64,000 bases of DNA from Clostridiales bacterium (GCA_018372435.1 JAHAJA010000009.1:1-64000); one strand, 5' to 3'. Shown: positions 43,736-52,662, counted from the first letter of the stretch. Translations and numbers: made by a program. The notes: generated from the sequence alone by a model not told the origin.

Positions 43736-43930
43736 TTATTTTAAAGAATACCAAAATACAGGATAGGCATAGACATGTTCCTTCGTAGCTAAATTTCCAT
43801 AGCTATTTACATCTTTCCCATTATAAACGCTAACTGCACATTGCAAACCTCCTGATGAGCGTAACCAAGATGACTTTGTAACCATGTTTGAAAGTACTGA
43901 TTCATACTTTAAAACATCATCTCTTCTCAA
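43736..43930 (-). pseudogene. Remnant of a DUF6273-like domain gene
   Basis: The 64-codon frame contains SSWLRSSGGLQCAVSVYNGKDV...YAYPVFWYSL, which resembles the C-terminal end of DUF6273-type domains (WLRSPG..., then an Asp/Asn-rich turn, then VRPA(L/F)W). The domain is normally part of a much longer secreted protein. Here a stop lies two codons before the TTG start and no SD is visible. Best read as the tail of a decayed gene. The remaining gap up to 44055 holds no other recognisable feature. Confidence 0.55.
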
Positions 43931-44055
43931 GACCTAACAATTATAGCCGTTATAGGTAATTAGCTTACACACTTGTAGATTTGTAAATATATCTATTGCT
44001 ATTTATTACCATATAATATATAATCATTTGATTAACAAATAGGGGGAGTACATAA

Positions 44056-44556
44056 ATGATTAAACATAATAGTTTTATTCCTAAGAACATATCATCTGAT
44101 AATTACCACTTGGTATATACGGATGGTTGCAACATAGATTTCATAAACTTATGTAACCAATTAGATGACAATCTTAACGAAATCGTAGGTGGTGAAAAGC
44201 AACGTTCCCAATATATACAATATAATGGTTTGGCTGATATTCATGATGTAATCGTGTTATATGCAGATGAAAAACCTGTGGGGTGTGTAAGCTTTAAAGA
44301 ATATGAGCCAAGAATTGCTGAAATAAAACGTGTCTTTGTTCATAATGCTTACCGAGGTCTTGGATTATCCAAGCAATTAATGAACGCTATTGAACAAGAA
44401 GCAATTGAACAGGGTTATAAGGAACTTATATTAGAAACCGGTGCCGCTTTAGTTGCTGCAAAGGGACTCTATCAATCTCTAGGATTTCATGTTATACCGA
44501 ATTATGGACAATATGCTGATATGAAAGAATCTGTTTGTATGAGAAAATATCTATAG
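44056..44556 (+). CDS. GNAT-family N-acetyltransferase
   Basis: A 166-residue acetyltransferase. Motif A reads RVFVHNAYRGLGLSKQL (R-x-x-G-x-G pattern), preceded by a strand with KPVGCVSFKEYEPRIAEIK and followed by LETGAALVAAKGLYQSLGFH. It resembles small GNATs that act on amino groups of small molecules; substrate unknown. GGGGG lies nine bases before the ATG. Confidence 0.88.
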   Translation: MIKHNSFIPKNISSDNYHLVYTDGCNIDFINLCNQLDDNLNEIVGGEKQRSQYIQYNGLADIHDVIVLYADEKPVGCVSFKEYEPRIAEIKRVFVHNAYRGLGLSKQLMNAIEQEAIEQGYKELILETGAALVAAKGLYQSLGFHVIPNYGQYADMKESVCMRKYL

Positions 44557-44563
44557 ATACAAA

Positions 44564-44606
44564 AATCCCCTAGACAAGAACTATATAGCTCTATGTCTTG
44601 GGGAAT
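44564..44606. terminator. Hairpin between the GNAT and the hydratase genes
   Basis: AATCCCCTAGACA pairs with TGTCTTGGGGAATT with one mismatch. It can serve the convergent genes from both sides. Confidence 0.6.
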
Positions 44607-44639
44607 TATATCCATAATATATTCGGATTACTCTCTCAA

Positions 44640-46928
44640 TTAACCTCTATAATAATTAATCAAGCATCCTTTCATGATGATATCTCTTTCATCATCTGTC
44701 ATCTCACCAATCTTCAATGTGAATTCTACTAATTCATCACGAACGATATATGCCTTTATTTCGGTTGCTTTTTCAGAAATCGCTTTCTTAATATCCTTAA
44801 CAAAGATAAAATCACCCTTGTGGAATGGAATTTCTTCCTGGAAGATGAATGGAATCATACCCCAATTAATTAAGTTAGAACGATATCTCTTCGTTGCATA
44901 TTCTCTTGCGATGTTAGCTAACCCACCTAATACTCTTTGACAGCTTGCAGCTTGCTCTCTTGCAGAACCATCACCTGGCTTAACAGCATAGATAACACTT
45001 CCGATTTCCGTTTCTCTAGCTTTTAAGTCTGGATAAGCAGCTTTAATTACGCTAAATGCCTTATTGAATTCTTCATTTTCCTTCATTGGACATGAATTGC
45101 TACGTCTAACTTCTTCAACAGCACGAACTTCTTTCGCACGTCCTACATATGCTGGATCTTTACGCGATAATGTAAATTCCGCCAGACCAAGTGGATTAGA
45201 ACGGTATGATGAAGTTTCTCCTGATGGAATTAATTCATCTGTTGTTGTAACCGGATCATGGATTTCAGATACAACTTTTAATAAGATGTCATCTGTTAAT
45301 TCTACCATTGAAGGCCAGTCAACAATTCCAGGACCGAATTTAATCTCTGCATCTTTCTCAGGTTTTCCAATACCATTGTATACACGGTTATCATAAATCT
45401 TACTATCGTAGAAATATTTTGGTTTCGTGAAGTTTACATCGATATCCTCTGCTGAAGTTAAGTAACCTTTGTTTGCTGCTGTTGCTGCAATGGAACGAGC
45501 ATCCATTAGTGCTACAGAAGCAACTTGTCCGTTTGTAATCTTAGCACCTTCACGGTTAGGGAAGTTACGAGTCGTATGACGGATACTGAAAGCATTGTTT
45601 GCTGGAACATCACCAGCACCAAAACATGGCCCACAGAATGCCGATCTTACAGTAGCACCTGTTTCCATCAATTTAGCAATATTTCCGTTCTTAACAAGTT
45701 CTAAGTATACTGGTTGGCTGGCTGGATATACACTTAAACTAAATTCATCGGAACCAATGTATTTACCAGCTAAGATATCGGTAGCATCACAGATATTTTC
45801 ATATCCACCACCTGCACAGCCTGCGATAACACCTTGTTCAACATATAATTTACCATTCTTAACTTTATCTTTTAGAGTGAACTTAATGTTTGGATTATCA
45901 AGACTTACTAATGCTTTCTTCTCTACTTCATCTAAGATATCGTAAAGATTAGCGTTTAGCTCATCAATTGTATATACGTTACTTGGGTGGAATGGCATAG
46001 CGATCATCGGTTTAATCTCTGACATATCAACATAAATCATTCCATCATAATAAGCAACTGGTTTTGGTGCTAATTCTTTGTGGTCACCCACTCTACCATG
46101 AATTGCGTAGAAATCTTTTACTTGATCATCAGTTCTCCAGATTGAGGATAAACAAGTAGTTTCTGTTGTCATTACATCGATTCCAATACGATAATCTACA
46201 CTTAGGTTATCTATACCATCACCAACGAATTCCATTACTTTATTATTAACATAACCATTGGCAAATACTGCTCCAATAATTGCAAGTGCGATATCTTGAG
46301 GGCCTACACCTTTTTTAGGTTTTCCAGTAAGGTAAACACCAACAACTCCTGGCATATTAATATCATATGTTTTACTTAATAATTGCTTTACAAGCTCTGG
46401 TCCACCTTCACCGATTGCCATTGTACCAAGGGCACCATAACGAGTATGGCTATCAGAACCAAGAATCATGTTTCCACCTTCTGCCAATACTTCACGTGCA
46501 AATTGGTGAATTACTGCTTGATGAGGTGGTACATACATACCGCCGTATTTTTTAGCACAAGATAAACCAAACATGTGGTCATCTTCATTAATTGTTCCAC
46601 CAACAGCACACAAACTATTATGGCAGTTAGTTAGTATATAAGGAATAGGGAACTCTTCTAACCCTGAAGCTCTCGCTGTTTGAATAATACCTACGAAAGT
46701 AATATCATGAGAAGCTAATTTATCAAATTTGATTTTTAACTTTTCCATATTTCCAGACGTATTATGAGCTTCAAGAATTCCATAAGCTATTGTATTCTTT
46801 GCAGCTACTTCTTTTGTAATCGCTCCATCACCTAGTTTAGAAGCAAGTGCTGCTTTCGCTTCGTTATTATCTTCAATGATTTCCGTACCATTTAGCAGGT
46901 AAACACCGTTATCATAAAGTTTAATCAT
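44640..46928 (-). CDS. Aconitase-superfamily hydratase (YbhJ-like)
   Basis: 762 residues, similar in layout to E. coli YbhJ. Three cysteines placed like the 4Fe-4S ligands of aconitase are visible: C371 (GCAGGG), C432 and C435 (CGPC). Other aconitase-like motifs include GSDSHTRYGALG, HTTRNFPNREG and a swivelling C-terminal domain (about 580-760). The substrate of YbhJ-type proteins is not established; a true citrate/isocitrate role is possible but not proven. GGAG lies ten bases before the ATG. It is monocistronic. An 8-base inverted repeat (46973-46980 / 47004-47011) lies in its upstream region. Confidence 0.85.
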   Translation of the reverse strand: MIKLYDNGVYLLNGTEIIEDNNEAKAALASKLGDGAITKEVAAKNTIAYGILEAHNTSGNMEKLKIKFDKLASHDITFVGIIQTARASGLEEFPIPYILTNCHNSLCAVGGTINEDDHMFGLSCAKKYGGMYVPPHQAVIHQFAREVLAEGGNMILGSDSHTRYGALGTMAIGEGGPELVKQLLSKTYDINMPGVVGVYLTGKPKKGVGPQDIALAIIGAVFANGYVNNKVMEFVGDGIDNLSVDYRIGIDVMTTETTCLSSIWRTDDQVKDFYAIHGRVGDHKELAPKPVAYYDGMIYVDMSEIKPMIAMPFHPSNVYTIDELNANLYDILDEVEKKALVSLDNPNIKFTLKDKVKNGKLYVEQGVIAGCAGGGYENICDATDILAGKYIGSDEFSLSVYPASQPVYLELVKNGNIAKLMETGATVRSAFCGPCFGAGDVPANNAFSIRHTTRNFPNREGAKITNGQVASVALMDARSIAATAANKGYLTSAEDIDVNFTKPKYFYDSKIYDNRVYNGIGKPEKDAEIKFGPGIVDWPSMVELTDDILLKVVSEIHDPVTTTDELIPSGETSSYRSNPLGLAEFTLSRKDPAYVGRAKEVRAVEEVRRSNSCPMKENEEFNKAFSVIKAAYPDLKARETEIGSVIYAVKPGDGSAREQAASCQRVLGGLANIAREYATKRYRSNLINWGMIPFIFQEEIPFHKGDFIFVKDIKKAISEKATEIKAYIVRDELVEFTLKIGEMTDDERDIIMKGCLINYYRG

Positions 46929-47159
46929 CTGTCCATCTCCTTTTCCATTAATTATGTATGTTGAATTATTGGGCTATATTGATCCATATATCTCTTTGAA
47001 TCTAATATAGCGCAATATTACAATCATAATGTTTAATTAGTTACTATTGCATATTTTCACATTAACGTATTAAAATATACTTCATTTATTATAATCGGAA
47101 TACTTAGGAAAAGCAATTCTTTTTATTTTTATGCATATAAATTTATACGGATTGTATAT

Positions 47160-47762
47160 TTATAAATCCGATATCTTCATATTATATGTTTCTATTTTCA
47201 AGTTTCCTTCTTCATCGTCTAGGATAGCAATACTTGTATTAGCTACTAAAGTTTTACCTGTACCGATTTCGCCCTCTGAAAGCACATGTAATATAGCATT
47301 AATTACTCCCCCGTGAGTTACAACTAGTACATTTTGCCCTTGATACTCTTCTTGATATTCTTTCATAGCTGCCATAAGACGTTCAGTAAGGTGTTCGAAC
47401 TCTTCCATATTTGCATCTTCTCCTGATTCAAGAAAAACTTTTCGCTCTTTTGGCAATAAACCCGATACTTTACCGAAGTCACGTTCAATCAAACGTGAAT
47501 CCGCTTTCACCGTAAGAACAGAATCATTGCGACCATGTTCCTTATGATATCCGTTCAGTTTATCAGTAATAATAGTTGCTGTTTCATATGCACGCTGTAA
47601 TGGACTCGCATATATTGCAGCAAATGATAGTGATGTCAACGCCTGCCCACAGTCTCTTGCTTGTTTTCTTCCGGTATCATTCAATGGAATATCTTCAATT
47701 CCTTGAAAACGTCTCTCTATATTCCAATCGGTCAGTCCATGTCGTACTAAATAAATCTTCAT
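47160..47762 (-). CDS. Histidine phosphatase family protein
   Basis: A 200-residue member of the phosphoglycerate-mutase-like superfamily. The phospho-acceptor His is in LVRHGLTDWN at the N-terminus; partner residues are in SPLQRAYETA, ERDFGKVSG and VTHGGVINA. It could be a broad phosphatase or act on alpha-ribazole phosphate or fructose 2,6-bisphosphate; the sequence does not decide. Transcribed alone, with AGGAG before the ATG. Confidence 0.88.
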   Translation of the reverse strand: MKIYLVRHGLTDWNIERRFQGIEDIPLNDTGRKQARDCGQALTSLSFAAIYASPLQRAYETATIITDKLNGYHKEHGRNDSVLTVKADSRLIERDFGKVSGLLPKERKVFLESGEDANMEEFEHLTERLMAAMKEYQEEYQGQNVLVVTHGGVINAILHVLSEGEIGTGKTLVANTSIAILDDEEGNLKIETYNMKISDL

Positions 47763-47937
47763 TCTTACTCCTATCTATTTCCATTCATTCTACTCAAAAT
47801 ACTTATTATTGTATCGGGTTAAAACAAATACTTCCTATATTCGTGCTTGTTTTTCTTCCGACAAGTTACATTATACCGTACTTGATATCCCTTTTCCATT
47901 ATAATATGACAAATAACATCTAAAATGTTTATAAATG

Positions 47938-47946
47938 TGGTATAAT
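47938..47946 (+). promoter_or_regulatory. Extended -10 promoter of the DUF6440 gene
   Basis: TGGTATAAT is an extended -10 box without a clear -35. It implies a leader of about 130 bases before the ATG at 48084, containing a small hairpin GCGAA-GGAA-TTCGC (48028 region). The rest of 47763-47937 shows nothing else. Confidence 0.5.
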
Positions 47947-48083
47947 TATGTAATATAAGGTATAGTTGTTGTAAATATATTTATGTAATTGTAGTAGGAA
48001 GCATTAAACATAAAATTTTTTTACATGGCGAAGGAATTTCGCAATTGACTAATGTTACTACGTTATTGAAAGGAGTTTAAATT

Positions 48084-48263
48084 ATGGGAAAATCAGACGA
48101 AAGATTTGAAAAGATATATAAACAAGGGAAAATGACCTTAACAGAGATCTGGGTAGATAAGGTTACTGGTGTAAATTATCTCTACCATATCGATGGCTAT
48201 TCAGGTGGGTTAACCCCTCTCTTAGACCGTGATGGTAAACCAATTATATCACCAGGGTATTAG
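48084..48263 (+). CDS. Small DUF6440-type protein
   Basis: A 59-residue protein beginning MGKSDERFEKIYKQGKMTL. The core pattern EIWVDKVTGVNYLY...GYSGGLTPLLDRDGKPI matches the short DUF6440 proteins of Firmicutes and their phages; function unknown. AAGGAG lies at good spacing before the ATG and a strong terminator follows, so it is a real single gene. Confidence 0.8.
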   Translation: MGKSDERFEKIYKQGKMTLTEIWVDKVTGVNYLYHIDGYSGGLTPLLDRDGKPIISPGY

Positions 48264-48270
48264 TGTATAA

Positions 48271-48310
48271 GAACAAAAAGCGAAACTCCTTTGAGTTTCG
48301 CTTTTTGTTC
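48271..48310. terminator. Bidirectional terminator between DUF6440 and the transaldolase gene
   Basis: GAACAAAAAGCGAAACTC and GAGTTTCGCTTTTTGTTC pair perfectly around CTTT, with T runs on both strands. Confidence 0.9.
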
Positions 48311-48314
48311 TTTT

Positions 48315-48968
48315 CTATTCTCCAAATACAGCTCTATAATCTGCTTGGAACTTTTCGATTCCTTGATCTGTTAATGGGTGTTTTGTCATTTGTTCTATAA
48401 CTGAATAAGGAACTGTAGCGATATCAGCACCTGCCAAAGCACAGTCAGTAACATGAATAGGGTTACGTACACTTGCAGATATAATTTCTGATTCAATGCC
48501 ATGAATTTCGAAGATGTCAGCTATTGTACGAATTAAATCAATACCTGGTTGAGAGATGTCATCAAGGCGTCCAAGGAAAGGTGATACATAAGCAGCTCCT
48601 GCTCTTGCTGCTAATAATGCCTGGTTAGCAGAGAAGATTAAAGTGACATTTACTTTGATTCCTTCACTAGCAAGTACTTTCGTAGCCTTTAAGCCTTCCA
48701 CTGTCATAGGGATTTTAACTACCATGTTGGGATGAATTTTTGCGATTTCTCTACCTTCTGATATCATTCCTTCAGCATCTACTGTTGTAGCTTTTACTTC
48801 CCCACTGATTGGACCATCAACGATTGATGCGATTTCAGCGATAACTTGATTAAAATCTCTTCCTTCTTTTGCGATTAAAGATGGATTAGTAGTAACACCA
48901 CAGATTACACCCATATCATTTGCTTTTTTAATGTCTTCAACATTTGCTGTATCAATAAAAAATTTCAT
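48315..48968 (-). CDS. Transaldolase / fructose-6-phosphate aldolase (TalC/Fsa family)
   Basis: A 217-residue member of the small transaldolase subfamily. FIDTANVEDI at the N-terminus, VTTNPSLIAKEG, the Schiff-base lysine in VVKIPMT, and the phosphate-binding segments SPFLGRLDD and SASVRNP. In Firmicutes such proteins usually serve as the pentose-phosphate transaldolase. AAGGAG lies before the ATG. It has its own promoter (49017-49045), yet lies downstream of the DUF4867-LacI-isomerase group on the same strand. Confidence 0.92.
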   Translation of the reverse strand: MKFFIDTANVEDIKKANDMGVICGVTTNPSLIAKEGRDFNQVIAEIASIVDGPISGEVKATTVDAEGMISEGREIAKIHPNMVVKIPMTVEGLKATKVLASEGIKVNVTLIFSANQALLAARAGAAYVSPFLGRLDDISQPGIDLIRTIADIFEIHGIESEIISASVRNPIHVTDCALAGADIATVPYSVIEQMTKHPLTDQGIEKFQADYRAVFGE

Positions 48969-49016
48969 TTTATTATCTCCTTTTTATGATTGATTTTTAT
49001 AGATCCCTAGATCTTC

Positions 49017-49045
49017 ATTACATCGTAAACTCAAGCTGATTACAA
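49017..49045 (-). promoter_or_regulatory. Promoter of the transaldolase gene
   Basis: On the minus strand TTGTAA (49045-49040), a 17-base spacer and TGTAAT (49022-49017). Confidence 0.5.
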
Positions 49046-49166
49046 AACTCTTTCTAATGATTACAAAGCATATTAATGTTTTTTGATTGCCGCAACAATT
49101 GAATAAAAACTCGAATAAGTTTACATTAGGAAGATGAGTCTCACTATAGACTATTTTAGTATCCAA

Positions 49167-49790
49167 CTAAATTGTTATATTATCCCCTTTTAGACCAATA
49201 AATGCACCATCCTTATCTAGACCGGATTCTTCATGTGCAACAAGCCATTTGTTTCTAGCAAATAATAAAGCATCTTCACCTTTTGCATTTGGTTTCTTCA
49301 CTAAGTCAAGATTTGTATCTTTTGAAAGAACTACTACGCATTGAAATCCTGCTTCTGTCGCATCACAAGGAGCATAATGAAGTGTTGTTGCATATACTTC
49401 GATTGCTGTACCTGCTGGTAAAAGGAATGCTTCTACTTTAGAAGTATCATATGTATAATCCTCTTCCATATCTTGTTGCATACCGATAAGAAGAATTAAA
49501 TCTTTGGCTGCAATGTTAATTTCAGAGCTTCTGTGATACTCTAATGCATTCAATGTACGATTATGTCCATTACAGTATCCAACTTGTACTGGAAGTCCTC
49601 CATATATATTGTTTGTGAAATAATCCATAATCTCATCTGTTTCTAACTCTTTTACCGATGGTACATATACAACACCTTCTGGTAATGGTGTAGATTCAAG
49701 AATCTTAACAATGTTTGTTGTATCATAATCTTTTAGAACGCGTCCGTATTTTTTAAAGCCAGCGTCCGTAACGTTTTGGATCTTTAACAT
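49167..49790 (-). CDS. DUF4867 family protein (cupin-like)
   Basis: 207 residues with the DUF4867 layout: YGRVLKDYD, the central CNGHNRTLNALEYHRSSEINIA segment with two conserved His and a Glu, and LPAGTAIEVYATTLHYAPC, a cupin-like beta-barrel pattern with possible metal ligands. Function not established; family members occur in sugar-catabolism clusters beside isomerases. It starts 13 bases after the LacI regulator stop with GGAGG as SD, so the two are co-transcribed. Confidence 0.85.
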   Translation of the reverse strand: MLKIQNVTDAGFKKYGRVLKDYDTTNIVKILESTPLPEGVVYVPSVKELETDEIMDYFTNNIYGGLPVQVGYCNGHNRTLNALEYHRSSEINIAAKDLILLIGMQQDMEEDYTYDTSKVEAFLLPAGTAIEVYATTLHYAPCDATEAGFQCVVVLSKDTNLDLVKKPNAKGEDALLFARNKWLVAHEESGLDKDGAFIGLKGDNITI

Positions 49791-49803
49791 CGATCTTCCT
49801 CCA

Positions 49804-50829
49804 TTAATTCATATTTTCAAGAATCTTAATTTCATTCTTAATAATATTCAATTCTTTCATTGGCGTAATATTACTAATCAAATATTGAAAAGCCATATGG
49901 ACCGCCTTATACCCTTGGGTGAATGGTTGTTGACATATTGTTGCCTTAATGATTCCCTCTTCTATCAACTCACGGGTTTCTGGTATTAAATCCGATGCAA
50001 TTATCGTAATCTTATCTACTAAACCTGCTTCTTTTACAGCCTTACATACACCAACCGTACCAGCTGCTACGATATAGAGTGCTGTTATATCCGTATGATT
50101 ACTCAACATTTCCTTCGTATTCTCATACGCGCATATATCATCATCATTCGTCTCAATAATATCTACAATCTCCATACCTGGATATTTATCCTTACAGATT
50201 GTATTGAAACCACTAATTCTTTGATTATGTCCTGATAACATCGGTGTACCTGTAGCGATACCAATCTTGGCTACACCATTAGTTACTAGTCCAAGTAGAC
50301 CTGCGGCGGTCTCACCACTCTTACAATAATTACAGCCAATATGGCTAATTCTTTTTGAATCTTCTATATCCGTATTAATCGTTAGTACTTCTATTCCTTC
50401 TTCTGTAAGCTCTTCTATCTTATTAGTAATTCTTTCATCATTCATCGGGTTAAGAATGAGAAAATGTATCTGGTCTTTCATTTCATCAATTAATTCAAGT
50501 TGTCTCTCGATCTGATACCCTCTCATTGTTCTAAGCAGAATCCCCACTCCATATGAATGAATTTCCTGCTCAGCACGTTCAATTCCTGCAATTACTTCAT
50601 CATAGAAACGGATTCCTTCTGAGATGAGAAGTATACCAATAACATACTTTTTCTTTTGTGCAGCAAGTGCTTTACCAGCTGGGTTGGGTACATAACCTAA
50701 GCGATTGGCAGTTTCGCGAATAAGTTGTTCGGTTTCAGGTTTTACTTTTCCGCGGTTATTCAGTACCCTATCCACGGTACCTCTTGATATATTACATGCT
50801 TGCGCAATCTGCTTTATCGTTACTGCCAT
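49804..50829 (-). CDS. LacI-family transcriptional regulator
   Basis: A 341-residue repressor: N-terminal HTH (TIKQIAQACNISRGTVDRVLNNRGKV, residues 3-28), hinge helix NPAGKALA, then a periplasmic-binding-like sensor domain (about 65-330). The RVLNN(R) recognition helix is typical of the RbsR/XylR-like branch. Effector is probably a monosaccharide linked to the neighbouring isomerase. The gene has a strong promoter (50919-50947) and a 32-base perfect palindrome just before its SD, so autoregulation is likely. Confidence 0.92.
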   Translation of the reverse strand: MAVTIKQIAQACNISRGTVDRVLNNRGKVKPETEQLIRETANRLGYVPNPAGKALAAQKKKYVIGILLISEGIRFYDEVIAGIERAEQEIHSYGVGILLRTMRGYQIERQLELIDEMKDQIHFLILNPMNDERITNKIEELTEEGIEVLTINTDIEDSKRISHIGCNYCKSGETAAGLLGLVTNGVAKIGIATGTPMLSGHNQRISGFNTICKDKYPGMEIVDIIETNDDDICAYENTKEMLSNHTDITALYIVAAGTVGVCKAVKEAGLVDKITIIASDLIPETRELIEEGIIKATICQQPFTQGYKAVHMAFQYLISNITPMKELNIIKNEIKILENMN

Positions 50830-50852
50830 ATTAAAACCTGCTCCTTCCCAAT

Positions 50853-50884
50853 ATTAGGTGAAAAACAATTGTTTTTCACCTAAT
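50853..50884. promoter_or_regulatory. 32-base perfect palindrome before the LacI gene
   Basis: The half-site is ATTAGGTGAAAAACAA; its exact complement follows without spacer. It lies 34 bases downstream of the -10 box and about 24 bases before the ATG, suiting a roadblock operator or an RNA hairpin near the SD. Confidence 0.7.
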
Positions 50885-50918
50885 TTCTAAAAACCATTCT
50901 TCTATATCATATTAGCTT

Positions 50919-50947
50919 ATTATATTGCAACCCTACGGATTTCTCAA
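50919..50947 (-). promoter_or_regulatory. Promoter of the LacI-DUF4867 unit
   Basis: On the minus strand TTGAGA (50947-50942), a 17-base spacer and a consensus TATAAT (50924-50919). Confidence 0.75.
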
Positions 50948-50989
50948 CTCTAAATTACATTGGTTTACAATTGTTAAACTTATATAGTA

Positions 50990-52471
50990 TTATGCAAATG
51001 GATTTTCAGTTTTGTAAAGCATTCCTTTTGGTTGATTGAAACCAATATCTTCTACATCTAGGTATTTGAATACTTCGAAGATTGTCTTTCCAAAGTGTCC
51101 GAATGCTACTGCACCGTGATGTGGGTAGTTCTTTTCAACTAATACATGACGATAGAATCTTCCCATCTCTGGAATAGCGAATACACCGATAGATCCAAAT
51201 GAACGAGTTGCTACTGGAAGAACTTCACCTTCTGCTACATATGCTTTAAGTTGTGCATCTGAAGTACTTTGAAGACGGAAGAATGTAATCTTACCTGGAG
51301 CGATATCTCCTTCTAATGTACCACGAGTAATGTTTGGTTCTTGATTTGGTTCTAAGCTTCTAGCCATAATTTTTTGATTTTTCATAGAACTAGAAGATAA
51401 TTTACAAGATGGAGTATTACCACAGTGGAATCCCATAAATGTATCTTTGTGTGTATAATTATGATTTCCTTTGATTTCTTGTTCATACATATCTGCTGGA
51501 ACGGAATTGTTAATATCAAGTAATGTAACAGCATCTTCACTAATACAAGTACCGATGTATTCACTTAAAGCACCGTAGATATCTACTTCACATGCTACTG
51601 GAATACCTTTTGCAGTTAAACGGCTATTTACATAACATGGTACAAATCCAAATTGTGTTTGGAATGAAGGCCAACATTTATTTGCGAATACAACGAATTC
51701 TCTTGATCCTTTATTCGCTTCCATCCAGTCAAGTAAAGTAATTTCATATTGAGCAAGTTTAGGAAGGATTCCTGGCATTTTGTTTCCTTCTCCAAGTTCT
51801 TCTTCCATATCTTTGATAACATCAGGTATTCTTGGATCGTTAGCATGTTCATTGAACGCTGCAAATAAATCTAATTCTGAATTCTCTTGTATCTCAACAC
51901 CAACATTATATAATTGTTTGATTGGAGCATTACATGCTAAGAAATCTTGTGGACGTGGTCCAAAAGAAATTATTTTTAAGTTGTTAAGACCATTGATTGT
52001 TCTTGCAATTGGAAGGAATTCAGCTATCATCTCAGCTACTTCACTTGGAGTTCCAACTGGGTATTCTGGTATGTATACTTTAATGTTACGAAGTTTTAAG
52101 TTATAGCTTGCATTTAACATACCGCAATATGCATCACCACGATCATCTAATAAGCTATCAGCTCTTTCTTCTGCAGCAGCTACGAACATAACCGGGCCGT
52201 CGAATTTCTTAGCTAATAAAGTTTCTGATGATTCTGGTCCGAAGTTTCCAAGATATACTACTAATGCATTACATCCCGCATCATTTACTTCTTTTAATGC
52301 TTTTAACATGTCAACTTCATTCTCAATAACAGTTGGACATTCATAGATATCGCCATAGTTTTTTGTATATGCTTTTACTACCTCTACTCTTCTACTTTCT
52401 GATAATGACATCGGAAAACAATCTCTACTAACTGCTACAATACCTAATTTAATTTCTGGAATATTCTTCAT
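50990..52471 (-). CDS. L-fucose/L-arabinose isomerase-family protein (COG2407-like)
   Basis: 493 residues, matching the fucose/arabinose isomerase family that interconverts aldoses and ketoses with a divalent metal. Metal-site candidates are in CEVDIYGALSEY (Glu), LLDINNS (Asp) and MGFHCGNTP (His). The natural substrate is not deducible: L-fucose, D-arabinose, or a modified hexose such as sulfoquinovose. ATG 52471 is the likely start; a GTG at 52480 is in frame. The start is preceded by the structured element at 52481-52577 rather than a classical SD. It is regulated by a promoter with a LacI-type operator at 52608-52662. Confidence 0.85.
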   Translation of the reverse strand: MKNIPEIKLGIVAVSRDCFPMSLSESRRVEVVKAYTKNYGDIYECPTVIENEVDMLKALKEVNDAGCNALVVYLGNFGPESSETLLAKKFDGPVMFVAAAEERADSLLDDRGDAYCGMLNASYNLKLRNIKVYIPEYPVGTPSEVAEMIAEFLPIARTINGLNNLKIISFGPRPQDFLACNAPIKQLYNVGVEIQENSELDLFAAFNEHANDPRIPDVIKDMEEELGEGNKMPGILPKLAQYEITLLDWMEANKGSREFVVFANKCWPSFQTQFGFVPCYVNSRLTAKGIPVACEVDIYGALSEYIGTCISEDAVTLLDINNSVPADMYEQEIKGNHNYTHKDTFMGFHCGNTPSCKLSSSSMKNQKIMARSLEPNQEPNITRGTLEGDIAPGKITFFRLQSTSDAQLKAYVAEGEVLPVATRSFGSIGVFAIPEMGRFYRHVLVEKNYPHHGAVAFGHFGKTIFEVFKYLDVEDIGFNQPKGMLYKTENPFA

Positions 52472-52480
52472 CTTATACAC

Positions 52481-52577
52481 CCATGCATATCACAAACATT
52501 TCGCAATACCGCCCATATTTATTGGTTGAAAGAGGGCACGCATGGCTCCTTTCTTTTTATTTAATATACTTCCAACC
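52481..52577 (-). promoter_or_regulatory. Structured leader element, copy B (before the isomerase gene)
   Basis: Reading the minus strand: GGTTGGAAG (52577-52569), SD AGAAAGGAG and ATG (52543), CCATGC (52545-52540), GCCC (52537-52534), CTTTCAACC (52532-52524), GGGC (52514-52511), hairpin CGAA-ATG-TTTG region (52503-52493), GCATGG (52486-52481). Same order and spacing as copy A at 30961-31060, with changes that keep each helix paired. The internal ATG opens a 17-codon frame (MRALFQPINMGGIAKCL) ending 18 bases before the isomerase ATG. Confidence 0.65.
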
Positions 52578-52607
52578 ATACACTTCTTTATTATTATCTT
52601 TTAAAAA

Positions 52608-52662
52608 TGTGCTCGTGCACAATTTCTATCTTCATAATACCTTAGGACTTATAATTTGTCAA
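52608..52662 (-). promoter_or_regulatory. Isomerase promoter and LacI-type operator
   Basis: On the minus strand TTGACA (52662-52657), a 17-base spacer and TATTAT (52639-52634), then the CG-centred palindrome TGTGCACGAGCACA (52621-52608), typical of LacI-family operators, over the start region. Between here and 53002 I see only AT-rich sequence leading to the L,D-transpeptidase gene. Confidence 0.75.
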
